64,000 bases of DNA from VXMO01 sp965205915 (GCA_965205915.1 OZ242191.1:1860001-1924000); one strand, 5' to 3'; positions 31,898-40,621 are shown, counted from the first letter of the stretch. Notes: generated by a model not told the origin, from the sequence alone. A program made the numbers and translations.

Positions 31898-32589
31898 CGT
31901 GTTGTCCTGTCGGCGGTCCGCGCGCCAACGGCGTCCGTGGATGCCCGCCGCGCCTCATAGACGAATCGCCCAACCTTTGCCGGATCCTTCACGCGGTCCG
32001 TTTCCACGCCGGTTGATACATCAACGCCCCAGGGTCTGACGGCGCGGATCGCCTCTCCGACGTTCTCCGGGCCCAGCCCGCCCGCCAAAATGAACGAGTG
32101 TCGCCGCGCCAACCGCTCGGCCAGCGCAAAATCCAGGCTCACCCCCGCCCCCCCCGGCTCGCCCTCAACGTGCGGTTCGATCAGACTCAACGAGCCTGTC
32201 CGTTGTGTGAACTCCGCCACAACCCCCAACTCATCCTCAACCTGCTCAGCCGTCAGCGAGGATGATATACGTCGCGTGATGATGAGTGGCCTTTCGATCT
32301 GCTCCCAGTACTCCGGCGTTTCCGTGCCGTGCAGTTGCACCATATCCAGCCCGACTGTTTCCGCCGTCTCGTTCACCTCATCGACAGGTTGATCAACAAA
32401 TACGCCAACAACACGCGGCACGTTGTCCGCCTCGCCGCGCAGCTTGGCGACGATCTCCGTTGCATGCTCAACGGTTATGCGCCTCCACGCGTCGGCAAAA
32501 ATAATGCCAAGCAGGTCTGCGCCGGCGTTGGCGGCATTGATCAAATCCGTCGCCGAGCGGTTGCCGCACATCTTGATGGCGAGGCCCAT
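31894..32589 (-). CDS. trpF: Phosphoribosylanthranilate isomerase
   Basis: Amadori rearrangement, third step of tryptophan synthesis. 231 residues, TIM barrel. Catalytic Cys in IKMCGNRSATD, QLHG motif (MVQLHGTETPEYW), and phosphate site AGGLGPENV then GVDVSTGVE. The C-terminal ~20 residues are an extra Arg-rich tail overlapping trpB. Its start shares one base with the trpC stop. Confidence 0.93.
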   Translation of the reverse strand: MGLAIKMCGNRSATDLINAANAGADLLGIIFADAWRRITVEHATEIVAKLRGEADNVPRVVGVFVDQPVDEVNETAETVGLDMVQLHGTETPEYWEQIERPLIITRRISSSLTAEQVEDELGVVAEFTQRTGSLSLIEPHVEGEPGGAGVSLDFALAERLARRHSFILAGGLGPENVGEAIRAVRPWGVDVSTGVETDRVKDPAKVGRFVYEARRASTDAVGARTADRTTR

Positions 32590-33578
32590 CAGCTGCCCCG
32601 AGGCCCGAACGGCCCGAAGTCGCCCGGCATTCCGGGAAAGCGCGGCGGCCCAAATCCGCCGATGCCCGGCACGCCGCCGCCCGGCGTCGGATAGCCTTGC
32701 CCCGGGATGTTTCCAAACCCGGGAATCGTCTGCTCAATCGCTTCCTTTGGCACGTTGGCCTCCATGCCGGTCAAACGAGTAATGCGTATTGAACTTAGTT
32801 CCTTCACCTTGGCGGCGGTATCGTCCGCGGTGATGAGAGATTCTCCGACAAGAATCGCGTCCGCGCCCGCCGCCCTCATGCTGCGCGCGTCCTCCGTGTT
32901 GAAGATGCCGCTCTCAGCCACGACGCGGCTGCTGCCGCCAACGCGCGGCGCAAGACCATGTGTCGTCGCAAGATCAATCTCAAACGTGCGTAGATCGCGG
33001 TTGTTTATGCCGACCAGCCGAGGCTTGATTTCCAACGCGCGGTACAGCTCAAGCTCGTCGTGCGTCTCGATCAGTGCCGCCATGCCCAGCTCATTTGCGA
33101 GCCCCTGGTAGTCCTGTAGCTGCAAATCAGACAGGCCAATCACGAGTAGCAGGATGGCGTCCGCGCCCCACAGCCGCGCCTCGTAGACCATGTACTCGTC
33201 GATGACGAAATCCTTGCGCAGGATGGGCGTGCCGGACTCCGATGTCACCTCGCGCACGGCCTTGAGATCGTCCAGCGATCCCTTGAAAAACGGCCTGTCC
33301 GTCAGCACTGAAAGCGCGGACGCGCCGTTATCGACGTACACCCTTGCAAGCTCCACGGCGTCGATGTCCGGCGCAAGATCGCCCTTTGAGGGCGATGCCC
33401 GCTTAACCTCTGCGATTAGGTGCAGACGATCCTCCGCAAGCGCCTCAAAATAGTCGCGCGTATCCTCCGCGTCGCGCACGCGCGCCTTGACCTCCTTGAG
33501 AGGTTGCGCGGACATGCGGTCGTTCAAATCCTCCCGCGTTTGCGGCAGGATTTTGTCCAAATATGTGCCGGTCGTCAT
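32589..33578 (-). CDS. trpC: Indole-3-glycerol phosphate synthase with a Pro/Gly-rich tail
   Basis: Ring closure to indoleglycerol phosphate. The barrel spans residues 1-~268: LIAEVKRASPSKGDL, ILRKDFVIDEYMVYEARLWGADAILL (in part), VGINNRDLRTFEID, VAESGIF and GADAILVGESLI are all conserved. Residues ~270-329 are an added tail of Pro, Gly and Phe (IPGFGNIPGQGYPTPGGG, then similar) not found in normal TrpC. Divergent from the small gene at 33657. Confidence 0.94.
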   Translation of the reverse strand: MTTGTYLDKILPQTREDLNDRMSAQPLKEVKARVRDAEDTRDYFEALAEDRLHLIAEVKRASPSKGDLAPDIDAVELARVYVDNGASALSVLTDRPFFKGSLDDLKAVREVTSESGTPILRKDFVIDEYMVYEARLWGADAILLLVIGLSDLQLQDYQGLANELGMAALIETHDELELYRALEIKPRLVGINNRDLRTFEIDLATTHGLAPRVGGSSRVVAESGIFNTEDARSMRAAGADAILVGESLITADDTAAKVKELSSIRITRLTGMEANVPKEAIEQTIPGFGNIPGQGYPTPGGGVPGIGGFGPPRFPGMPGDFGPFGPRGS

Positions 33579-33590
33579 TCTGAGCGTTCC

Positions 33591-33618
33591 TTGCTTATTA
33601 CGTGGGCAAGACTATAAT
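33591..33618 (+). promoter_or_regulatory. Candidate promoter for the small membrane-protein cluster
   Basis: TTGCTT (33591-33596), 16-nt spacer, perfect TATAAT (33613-33618), reading toward the 33657 gene. The start codon is 38 nt further on and has a GAAGGGA ribosome site, so this transcript has a leader. Confidence 0.6.
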
Positions 33619-33656
33619 GCCACTCAATGCGGCTCGACGCCGCGAAGGGAACTGTT

Positions 33657-33842
33657 ATGTCTAATTGGGATCATATCCAACTAAATGTGCCGGATCCGCA
33701 TGAGGCGGTGCAGCGCTACCACGCGGACAAGCACGCCCCAATAACCCTCGGACGCATTCTCATCTGGTTGCTTGTTGTGGCAGGGATCTCCATGTTGCCG
33801 ATGATCATCCTGTTCGTCGCCGCGGCGAGAGCCGGTTCGTAG
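33657..33842 (+). CDS. Small single-pass membrane protein, 61 residues
   Basis: Starts MSNWDHIQLNVPDPHEAVQR, then one strongly hydrophobic segment (ILIWLLVVAGISMLPMIILF) near the C-terminus. I chose this ATG for the GAAGGGA Shine-Dalgarno; the frame is open from 33627. No family recognised. First of three tiny genes on the plus strand between the two minus-strand trp blocks. Confidence 0.65.
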   Translation: MSNWDHIQLNVPDPHEAVQRYHADKHAPITLGRILIWLLVVAGISMLPMIILFVAAARAGS

Positions 33843-33875
33843 CGATTCTGCGCCGCGCAGCGGAGCCAATCCCCC

Positions 33876-34025
33876 ATGTTTGACCAGGAACTCAGAGAAG
33901 GCGAACGCCGCCACGAGGGCGAAAGCTTCAAAAAATTCGCCGTTCGCCGCTTGCTTGTGGCGCTTCTTGCCGTAGTGGGCCTGACAGTTTTTGCCTTTCT
34001 GCTTATAACGGTGTTGGGAGACTAA
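33876..34025 (+). CDS. Tiny single-pass membrane protein, 49 residues
   Basis: Starts MFDQELREGERRHEGESFKK, then RRLLVALLAVVGLTVFAFLL as the membrane span, ending ITVLGD. It is charged at the front and has one hydrophobic segment. It aligns with the next gene (MF-x3-LRE start, RRL-V start of the membrane span, GD near the end), so the two are tandem paralogues. Ribosome site weak (CGGAG 10 nt upstream). Confidence 0.6.
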   Translation: MFDQELREGERRHEGESFKKFAVRRLLVALLAVVGLTVFAFLLITVLGD

Positions 34026-34090
34026 CGGAGACGGCATACCGAACTCCGACAAAAGATCCCCCGAATGGTGGCAGGAGGCGGTGAATAGTC

Positions 34091-34264
34091 ATGTTTGAGG
34101 CAGACCTCAGAGAACCGGATCACCGGCAGCCAAGAGAGAGCCAGAGAGGATTCCTCACTCGTAGGCTCGTTGTCGCAGCTTTCACGTTGCTTCTTATGTC
34201 GGTCATGATCTTTGTCTGGTTTGTGGTAATAGGGATTGGCGATTCGATATTGCCTTGGGATTGA
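34091..34264 (+). CDS. Tiny single-pass membrane protein, 57 residues, paralogue of the previous gene
   Basis: Starts MFEADLREPDHRQPRESQRG, with a membrane span FTLLLMSVMIFVWFVVIGIG and the end DSILPWD. It shares the MF-x-x-x-LRE opening and FLTRRLVVA junction with the 49-residue protein. An AGGAGG site about 11 nt upstream of the ATG supports translation. Convergent with trpD. Confidence 0.62.
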   Translation: MFEADLREPDHRQPRESQRGFLTRRLVVAAFTLLLMSVMIFVWFVVIGIGDSILPWD

Positions 34265-34307
34265 TTTTTGATTCTAGCGACTTGAATCCAGAACACGCCC
34301 GGCCTCC

Positions 34308-35321
34308 CTAATCCCTGCTCGCCTCCACCAGCCGCTCCAGCCTGTCACGCGCCGCGCCTGTATCGATGGACTCCCGCGCCGTCTGTAGCCCCTCAGCCAG
34401 ATCATCCGCCGCTTCACCGGCCACAAGCGCGGCGGCGGCATTGATCAATACAATATCCCGATACGGCCCCGGCGCCCCGTTCAGCACGTTGGACAAGATG
34501 CGGTGGCTCGTCTCGACATCCGTGCTGCGTAGCTGATCCACGCCCGCGTGTGTCAAGCCGAACTGCCCCGGCGTGATCTCATTCAGTGTCACTGAGCCGT
34601 CGCGGTACTCCGCCATGATCGACGGCCCACTCAACGCAATTTCATCTAACCCGTCCGCGCCATGCACGACGATTGCCCGCTTGGCGCCCAACTCTCCCAG
34701 CACACGCGCGATCGTCTCAACAAGGTCAGGCCGTGGCACGCCTACCAGTTGATGCCCGGCATGAGCGGGATTCGTGAGCGGCCCGAGGATATTAAATACC
34801 GTCCGAACGCCGATTTCGCGCCGCGGCCCCGCCGCGTGCCGCATCGCCGGATGGTATTTGGGCGCGAACATGAAACCGATACCCGCAGCATCGATGCAGT
34901 GCGCAACCTGCTCCGGTTCAAGCTCTATTGCGACGCCCGCCGCCTCCAGCACATCCGCTGAGCCGCAGGCCGACGACGCGGCGCGATTACCATGCTTGGC
35001 GACCCGCAGCCCCGCTCCCGCCGCGACTAGCGCGGACGCCGTTGAAATATTGAACGTATGAGAGGCATCGCCACCTGTTCCACACGTGTCCAGCAGCGAG
35101 TCCGAATCGTCAACCTCGACGCGTAACGCACGGGCGCGCATCACCCGAGCAAGACCGGCGATCTCATCCACGCCCTCGCCCTTGGTGCGCAGCGCCATGA
35201 GAAACGCGCCCAACTGCGCGGGCGTTGCCTCCCCGTCCATGATCTCCGTCATCACCTGCTCGGCCTCGGCCTGTGAGATGCTGCGGCCCTCAATGAGATG
35301 AGCGATTGCCTCTCGAATCAT
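34308..35321 (-). CDS. trpD: Anthranilate phosphoribosyltransferase
   Basis: Transfers phosphoribose to anthranilate. 337 residues. PRPP-binding LDTCGTGGDASHTFNISTA, KHGNRAASSACGSADVLEAAG (in part) and the GPLTNPAHAGHQLVGV region are canonical. Last gene of the T-box-controlled block, 79 nt after the MFS gene. Confidence 0.95.
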   Translation of the reverse strand: MIREAIAHLIEGRSISQAEAEQVMTEIMDGEATPAQLGAFLMALRTKGEGVDEIAGLARVMRARALRVEVDDSDSLLDTCGTGGDASHTFNISTASALVAAGAGLRVAKHGNRAASSACGSADVLEAAGVAIELEPEQVAHCIDAAGIGFMFAPKYHPAMRHAAGPRREIGVRTVFNILGPLTNPAHAGHQLVGVPRPDLVETIARVLGELGAKRAIVVHGADGLDEIALSGPSIMAEYRDGSVTLNEITPGQFGLTHAGVDQLRSTDVETSHRILSNVLNGAPGPYRDIVLINAAAALVAGEAADDLAEGLQTARESIDTGAARDRLERLVEASRD

Positions 35322-35400
35322 TGGATGCGCTCCATATCGTCTCTACGTGTACGCCTATGCGACCACATGATACTCGGTGATTCACGCGCGTCGAGCCGGA

Positions 35401-36666
35401 CTAGCCTGAGGGTACAGGTTCCCGGGGCCGCTCCCATCGTGTAACCGCCGATACGAACGCCGTCACGAGGACAAGCGTGGCGCAGAAGAAGAAAGTCCCT
35501 TGCAGGGAGTACGTGTCCCCGATCCATCCGGCGACGAGTGGCGCGAGAGAGCCGACCAGCGTCGCCACGCCAAACACGAGCGAAACGGTCGTCGACTGTA
35601 CATCCGAAGGCGCAAGATCCGAGGCGGAGGCGAGGAAGATGGACATCATCGGATAGAAGAACAGGCCAGCCCCGAGAATCGTTGCCACAAGTGGCAGCCC
35701 GCTCGGCACAACACCGAGCAGCAAATAGAAAATGCCGAGTGCGCCCAGTGCCGGCGCGAGAACGGCCTTGCGGCCCCAACGGTCGGAGAGAAAGCCCATC
35801 ACCGGCTGCGACGCGAGCCCGGGTACGTTGAGCAGTGACATGAAGAGTCCGACTGTCTCGGGTTCCAGGGCAACGTCCTCACGGAGATAGATGGGCAGGA
35901 ATGTGTACATCGCGCTCTGCGCCCCGGCGTACCCGCCCGTGAAGAAAAGCACCAGCAATAGGCGTCGGTTGCCCAGGAGAGCGCCAACACCACCCATGTA
36001 GTCGCTGAATGATGTCGCCTGGCTAATATCAGCCGGCACGCGCCGCATTACGAACCAGATGGCGAATCCCAGGATGAGAGCAGGGACGATTGCGCCCTGG
36101 AAGATCACCTGCCACGCAAAGAATCCCAACAGCACTCCGGCCACTAGTGGGCCTACGGCCTCGCCAACACTGCCGCCCGTGCCATGCAATGAGATGGCGA
36201 ATCCGCGTCGATCTACAAACTGCCGTGACAAAGAGCCGATGGCCGCGGGATGCCAGAGCGATATGGACACCACCATCAGCGACGTCCACAGTGTCATGAG
36301 CCAGAATGCCGTCGTGATTCCTGCCAGGAAATACGTGACGCCGATGCCCGCAATCGATAGGCCCAGGACGATCGCGCGCAAACTTGTGAATCGATCCGCG
36401 ATGTACCCGGCCGGGAAATTGGCCAAGCCGCCCGCAAGGAATCGCGATGTAGACAGAAGGCCGACCTGCGTGTTGTCGAGCCCCAGCCCCGCCTTCATCT
36501 CCGGCAGGAGCACGGCAAAACCGGCATTCATCAGGTGCTTGATGCCATGACCCGTGACGGCTGTGATGAGCAGCGTCTTCCGCTGCCCACCGGTTAGTTC
36601 GCGTGTCGTTTCGGCAGGCGACGCGATCACGCCGCCCGCGCCCTGTTCCTGGCTCTCTTGCTGCAA
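35401..36666 (-). CDS. MFS transporter within the trp block
   Basis: 421 residues, about twelve membrane spans, major facilitator superfamily. Loop 2-3 motif is AGYIADRFTSLRAIVLG and loop 8-9 motif is GFLSDRWGRKAVL. Resembles fosmidomycin-resistance/bacterial efflux-type permeases. Lying between trpG and trpD, 13 nt after trpG, it is expected to be co-regulated by tryptophan availability, so a role with tryptophan, an intermediate or an analogue is plausible but unproven. Confidence 0.85.
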   Translation of the reverse strand: MQQESQEQGAGGVIASPAETTRELTGGQRKTLLITAVTGHGIKHLMNAGFAVLLPEMKAGLGLDNTQVGLLSTSRFLAGGLANFPAGYIADRFTSLRAIVLGLSIAGIGVTYFLAGITTAFWLMTLWTSLMVVSISLWHPAAIGSLSRQFVDRRGFAISLHGTGGSVGEAVGPLVAGVLLGFFAWQVIFQGAIVPALILGFAIWFVMRRVPADISQATSFSDYMGGVGALLGNRRLLLVLFFTGGYAGAQSAMYTFLPIYLREDVALEPETVGLFMSLLNVPGLASQPVMGFLSDRWGRKAVLAPALGALGIFYLLLGVVPSGLPLVATILGAGLFFYPMMSIFLASASDLAPSDVQSTTVSLVFGVATLVGSLAPLVAGWIGDTYSLQGTFFFCATLVLVTAFVSAVTRWERPREPVPSG

Positions 36667-36679
36667 TCTGGTTCCCTGC

Positions 36680-37246
36680 CTACATCTTCAGGAAATTGCG
36701 GAGAAGGTCCTTGCCGACCACTGTGCGAATGCTCTCCGGATGGAACTGTATCCCAACAATAGGGTATTCGCGGTGTCGCACGCCCATCACGACGCCCTTG
36801 TCCGTTCGAGCCGTAACCTCAAGCACATCCGGCACAGTGTCCGGCAGGATGGCCAACGAGTGATAACGGATTGCCTCGAACGGATTCGGCAAGCCCTCGT
36901 ACACTCCCTTGCCGTCATGGTAAATCATGCTGGATTTGCCGTGCATGATCTCGCCCGCGCCGGCGACGGTTCCGCCAAACACCTCGCCGATGCACTGATG
37001 TCCGAGACAGACACCCAGCACCGGCGTGCCGCGTTCGCCAAAATACCGCGCCACGTCCTTGGAGATGCCCGCGTTCGCCGGATTCGACGGCCCCGGAGAG
37101 ATAACGATCTTCTCCGGCTGCATCTCCGCGATGTTCTCAACAGTCGTCTTGTCGTTGCGATCCACAACAACATCCTCACCAAGCTCGGAAAGGTACTGAT
37201 ACAGGTTGTACGTAAAGCTGTCGTAGTTATCGAGCAGGAAGATCAT
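36680..37246 (-). CDS. trpG: Anthranilate synthase glutamine amidotransferase subunit
   Basis: 188 residues, class I glutamine amidotransferase. Starts MIFLLDNYDSFTYNLYQYL. Nucleophile Cys is in GVCLGHQCIGE; His and Glu are in GIQFHPESI. ISPGPSNPANAG is present. Could serve p-aminobenzoate synthesis too, but it overlaps trpE by 4 nt. Confidence 0.95.
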   Translation of the reverse strand: MIFLLDNYDSFTYNLYQYLSELGEDVVVDRNDKTTVENIAEMQPEKIVISPGPSNPANAGISKDVARYFGERGTPVLGVCLGHQCIGEVFGGTVAGAGEIMHGKSSMIYHDGKGVYEGLPNPFEAIRYHSLAILPDTVPDVLEVTARTDKGVVMGVRHREYPIVGIQFHPESIRTVVGKDLLRNFLKM

Positions 37247-38763
37247 CGCGTGCCTCCTGTTGCCAACGGCGCCGTCCTGTTGAGCCGGTCGTTTGTCAGG
37301 TCCTCACCGGCGTCCAACGCCGCCAGCATCCCGCGCGCCTTTGCCAGCGATTCCTCGTATTCGGACTTGGGAATGCTGTCGTACACGAGGCCGCCGCCCG
37401 CCTGCACGGTCGCCAGCCCGTCTTTCATCACGACCGTCCGAATGCAGATGGCCATGTCCATGTTGCCCGCGTTGGAAATGTAGCCGACCGCGCCGCTGTA
37501 TGGCCCGCGCGCGTGCGGCTCCTTTTCAGCGATGATCTCCATCGCCCGCACCTTTGGCGCTCCGGACAGCGTTCCGGCCGGGAAGCAAGAGCGCAGCGTG
37601 TCATACGCCGTCAGGCCGGGCCGCAACTTGCCTACCACGTTGGAAACGATGTGCATCACATGCGAGTACCGCTCGATTTCCATCAACTTGGTCACTTCCA
37701 CCGTGCCCGGCACGCTCACCCGGCCGATGTCGTTGCGCCCCAGATCGACGAGCATGATGTGCTCCGCCCGCTCCTTCTCGTCCGTGATCAACTCCTCAGC
37801 AAGGGCGTCGTCCTCCTCCGGCGTCGAACCGCGGGGCTTCGTGCCCGCGATGGGGTGCGTCGTCGCCGTGCCGTCCTCAACGCGCACGAGCATCTCCGGC
37901 GAGGAGCCGATGATGTGAAACTCGCCCATGTCCAGGAAATACATGTACGGCGATGGGTTGAGCGCCCGCAGTGCCCGATAGATGTCAAACGGCGCGGCGG
38001 ATGTGCGGCGCGCAAGGCGCTGCGATAGCACCACCTGGATGCACTCGCCCGCCGTGATCAACTCCCGCGCCTCCTCCACTTGCCGCATGAACGACTCCGC
38101 AGTGTGGTTGGAGGTCAGTTCACCGCGAAAGTCATCGGACAGGCCGGGCGTGAGTACGGCGTTGCCCTCGATTGTGCCGATCTCCAGCCGCGCGTTCAGA
38201 TTCTCGATGTGCTGAACGGCCTGCTGGTAGGAGTCGTAAATCTGCTCGTCAGTGCCCTCCAATGAGGCGTGGCTCACGATCTTGATGACGTGCTTGACGT
38301 GGTCGAAGATCAGCAGTGTGTCCGTCATCATGAACATGGATTCGGGTAGCTGCATCGGATCGGGATTCTCATGGTGGGGCACGCGCGGCTCAAAGTGGTG
38401 TACTCCCTCATAGGAGACGAAACCGACAGCGCCGCCAAGAAAACGCGGCAGGCCGGGCACCTGAACGGGCTTGACGCCCTCAAGCTCCTTCTCAACCAAC
38501 GTCAGCGGATCGATGCTGCCCGCCGGCGTGGATGGGCCCGTCGTGAGCACTTTTGTCGGCAGCGTGCCAATGAAACTGTAGCGCGCGACACGCTCGCCAC
38601 CCTCCACGCTTTCCAGCAGGAACGAGGGCGCTTCTCGCGCCACCTTGAGATACGCGGTGACGGGAGTTTCCATGTCCGCGGGAATGTCGCGCCACACGGG
38701 CGCGATGTTTCCCCGCCCGCGCATCGCGCGGACCTCATCCACGCTCGGGAAATAGGTAGCCAT
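37243..38763 (-). CDS. trpE: Anthranilate synthase component I
   Basis: Converts chorismate to anthranilate. 506 residues from the ATG at 38761-38763, which has GGGAG upstream; an open extension to 38826 falls inside the T-box terminator and is unlikely to be used. The LLES feedback site (PSFLLESVEGGERVARYSF) is present, indicating tryptophan inhibition. The catalytic block has VDLGRNDIGRV, FPAGTLSGAPKVRAMEII and YSGAVGYI. First gene of the T-box-controlled block. Confidence 0.96.
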   Translation of the reverse strand: MATYFPSVDEVRAMRGRGNIAPVWRDIPADMETPVTAYLKVAREAPSFLLESVEGGERVARYSFIGTLPTKVLTTGPSTPAGSIDPLTLVEKELEGVKPVQVPGLPRFLGGAVGFVSYEGVHHFEPRVPHHENPDPMQLPESMFMMTDTLLIFDHVKHVIKIVSHASLEGTDEQIYDSYQQAVQHIENLNARLEIGTIEGNAVLTPGLSDDFRGELTSNHTAESFMRQVEEARELITAGECIQVVLSQRLARRTSAAPFDIYRALRALNPSPYMYFLDMGEFHIIGSSPEMLVRVEDGTATTHPIAGTKPRGSTPEEDDALAEELITDEKERAEHIMLVDLGRNDIGRVSVPGTVEVTKLMEIERYSHVMHIVSNVVGKLRPGLTAYDTLRSCFPAGTLSGAPKVRAMEIIAEKEPHARGPYSGAVGYISNAGNMDMAICIRTVVMKDGLATVQAGGGLVYDSIPKSEYEESLAKARGMLAALDAGEDLTNDRLNRTAPLATGGTR

Positions 38764-38804
38764 CTCTGCTCCCGCCTTTCTGCCTTTCCTCGCCTCTCGA
38801 TACA

Positions 38805-39112
38805 AACAAAAAGCCCGTCCCTTCAAGGGACGGGTCCTCGTTCGGCGTGGATACCCGCGGTGCCACCCTCATTCCCCCGCGCCGTGGCGGAGGCTCTCTG
38901 TAGGTATTTCCCGTTGGCGTGTGCCGCAGGGCGTATACCGTGGGCGTGTAACGGCGCCCCAACCCGTCGAAGCCTACTGAGATGCGACCTGCGCCGCTCC
39001 GTTCGGTCCGAGGCTCCCGAGTCCATTCCCGTCCGGCCCGGCGTCGGGATTCCACCATTTCCCGACTCTCTGTTGCCCGGCGATGCACGGTACTACTCTC
39101 GTTCGTCGCCTT
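38805..39112 (-). promoter_or_regulatory. Tryptophan-specific T-box leader of trpE
   Basis: Minus strand. Stem I starts with GACGAACGAGAGTAGTACC and contains the distal AGAGAGT...GGTGGAA loop elements. The specifier region reads GAATGGACTC, with the TGG (Trp) codon at 39025-39023. The T-box itself, AGGGTGGCACCGCGG, is at 38869-38855 and is followed by a strong terminator. Expected mechanism: uncharged tRNA-Trp pairs with TGG and with the antiterminator and allows read-through into trpE-trpG-MFS-trpD. Confidence 0.93.
38808..38834 (-). terminator. T-box-controlled intrinsic terminator
   Basis: CCCGTCCC-TTGAA-GGGACGGG hairpin (arms 38834-38827 and 38821-38814 approximately) followed by CTTTTTG. 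Its 5' arm follows the T-box sequence by about 20 nt, the geometry needed for the mutually exclusive antiterminator. Confidence 0.92.
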
Positions 39113-39137
39113 TCAATTTCCTATTCAATTTCCATAA

Positions 39138-39167
39138 ATGCTACGTTCGAATACCCCTGGCTGTCAA
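39138..39167 (-). promoter_or_regulatory. Candidate promoter of the trpE T-box transcript
   Basis: TTGACA (39167-39162), 18-nt spacer, TAGCAT (39143-39138). The -35 is perfect, the -10 matches 4 of 6. The predicted start near 39131 is about 20 nt before the T-box stem I. It overlaps the last codons of the upstream gene. Confidence 0.6.
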
Positions 39168-39752
39168 ACGAACAGCGCCCCGCTCCACGTACACCGCCGG
39201 CCCCCGTCCAAGCCGACTCTCCATCAACGAAACCTCCGTCACCCGGAACATCGCGGCAGGAGGCTGGAGCGCGTCAGCCGCCATAAGCCGCCACCTGCGC
39301 CCACGACGGACACGACCCAGCGTGAAATGCGGCTGAAATCCGCGCGACTCCACGCGCAGGCCAACATGCCCCACGGCGTCGGACACGCGCTCTTGCAGTT
39401 GGCCAAGCGCGACAACATCGCCCTCAAGACCGGCCCAGATCACCTGCGCGCCGCCCCGCCTCCGCCTTTCCCCAAAAGTCCCCAGTTTGCCGATGCTCAG
39501 GTCGAACGCAGCCATGCCTACGACTGCCTTCTCCAGCGCACTCGTGAGAGGCGCGGCCTTGCTCTCCTCAAGTTGCCCCAGGAAAGCCAACGTGATGTGC
39601 ATGGCGTCCGGCGTCACCCACCGAACGGCGTCCTCACTGTCCAGGTTCTTGAGTCGACCAACCAGCTTGCCAAGCCCGGCCCGAACGCTCCCCCGAGGAA
39701 CGACGGCAATGAATGCGCGAAACGACGGTGAGGCAGGGACGTCCGACGTCAC
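39141..39752 (-). CDS. thpR: RNA 2',3'-cyclic phosphodiesterase (2H family)
   Basis: 203 residues of the LigT/ThpR 2H phosphoesterase family. Two HxTx motifs: HITLAFLGQL and HFTLGRVRR, placed at the usual spacing. Opens tRNA-type 2',3'-cyclic phosphates in characterised relatives. Its start overlaps the amidohydrolase stop by 4 nt, and its 3' end carries the trpE promoter. Confidence 0.88.
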   Translation of the reverse strand: MTSDVPASPSFRAFIAVVPRGSVRAGLGKLVGRLKNLDSEDAVRWVTPDAMHITLAFLGQLEESKAAPLTSALEKAVVGMAAFDLSIGKLGTFGERRRRGGAQVIWAGLEGDVVALGQLQERVSDAVGHVGLRVESRGFQPHFTLGRVRRGRRWRLMAADALQPPAAMFRVTEVSLMESRLGRGPAVYVERGAVRLTARGIRT

Positions 39753-40621
39753 GTCCGAATCGCCCCGATTCGCCCCAAAAAGTCCTCCGCATTGCGCTGC
39801 AAAACGCGATCCATTTCGGCCGAGGTCAACCCGGCCTCATCCAGATAACGGATCACGCGCTCCTGTTGCATCAGAGGGTAGTCGGTCGCGAATAACACGC
39901 GTTCGATGCCGATGGAGCTGATGAGCGCGCGCACTGCGGCCGGTTCGTAAAGGTACGGCATCGCCGCCGTGTCCACATAGACATCCGCAAACACGTCCTC
40001 GGACGCCCGGAGATTCGCGTAGAAGGGCAGTCCGCCGCCTGCGTGGGCAAGGATGACCGGTATTCCCCTCAGCCGCTCCAGTAGCCCGTACAGCCGCTCA
40101 GGCGTCGCTGTGCCCTTGCCCGGGTACGTCCTGCCAACCGGCTCAGAGGCGTGCATCAACAGCCCCATGCCGTGACCCTTGACCCGTTCGGCTAGCGAGT
40201 CGATGTCACGCGGCTCAAGTTCCAACAGCCCCTGTGTATCGGGCCGGAGTTCGCCCAACCCGCGAACGCCGGCCGCGGCAAGACGGTCGATCTCCACAAG
40301 TGATTCGCTTAAGGACTCGCGTGGCGCGACCGTTCCGAATCCTGTGACGCGGCTCGGGTACAGTCGCACGGCCTCGATGATGGCGTCGTTGCCCTCTCGG
40401 CACAGTGCGTTCGCGCTCCAGCCGAATCCGCACGCTATCGAACGCGCAATGCCCGCCCCGTCCATCGCGTTAACCAGTTGCTCAGTGACGACGATGCGCG
40501 CGTCCGGCGCCTGGTACATTTCATGGAACGCCTCGTCCTGCGGGAAATAGCGGAATCGATCCTCCGCCATATCGGGGTGGAAGATATGTGTGTGCGCGTC
40601 GACGCGGCCTATCGTGCTCAT
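39749..40621 (-). CDS. Amidohydrolase family 2 TIM-barrel protein
   Basis: 290 residues of COG2159 (amidohydro_2, ACMSD-like decarboxylase/hydrolase group). Metal ligands appear as HxH in VDAHTHIFH, His in LLMHASEPVG, His in ILAHAGGG and Asp in LFATDYPL. Substrate unknown. TATACT 7 nt before the ATG suggests a leaderless transcript that also covers thpR. Confidence 0.85.
   Translation of the reverse strand: MSTIGRVDAHTHIFHPDMAEDRFRYFPQDEAFHEMYQAPDARIVVTEQLVNAMDGAGIARSIACGFGWSANALCREGNDAIIEAVRLYPSRVTGFGTVAPRESLSESLVEIDRLAAAGVRGLGELRPDTQGLLELEPRDIDSLAERVKGHGMGLLMHASEPVGRTYPGKGTATPERLYGLLERLRGIPVILAHAGGGLPFYANLRASEDVFADVYVDTAAMPYLYEPAAVRALISSIGIERVLFATDYPLMQQERVIRYLDEAGLTSAEMDRVLQRNAEDFLGRIGAIRT

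Noticed and set aside
38764..38826. N-terminal extension of trpE to 38826
   Set aside because: It would start within the T-box terminator hairpin.
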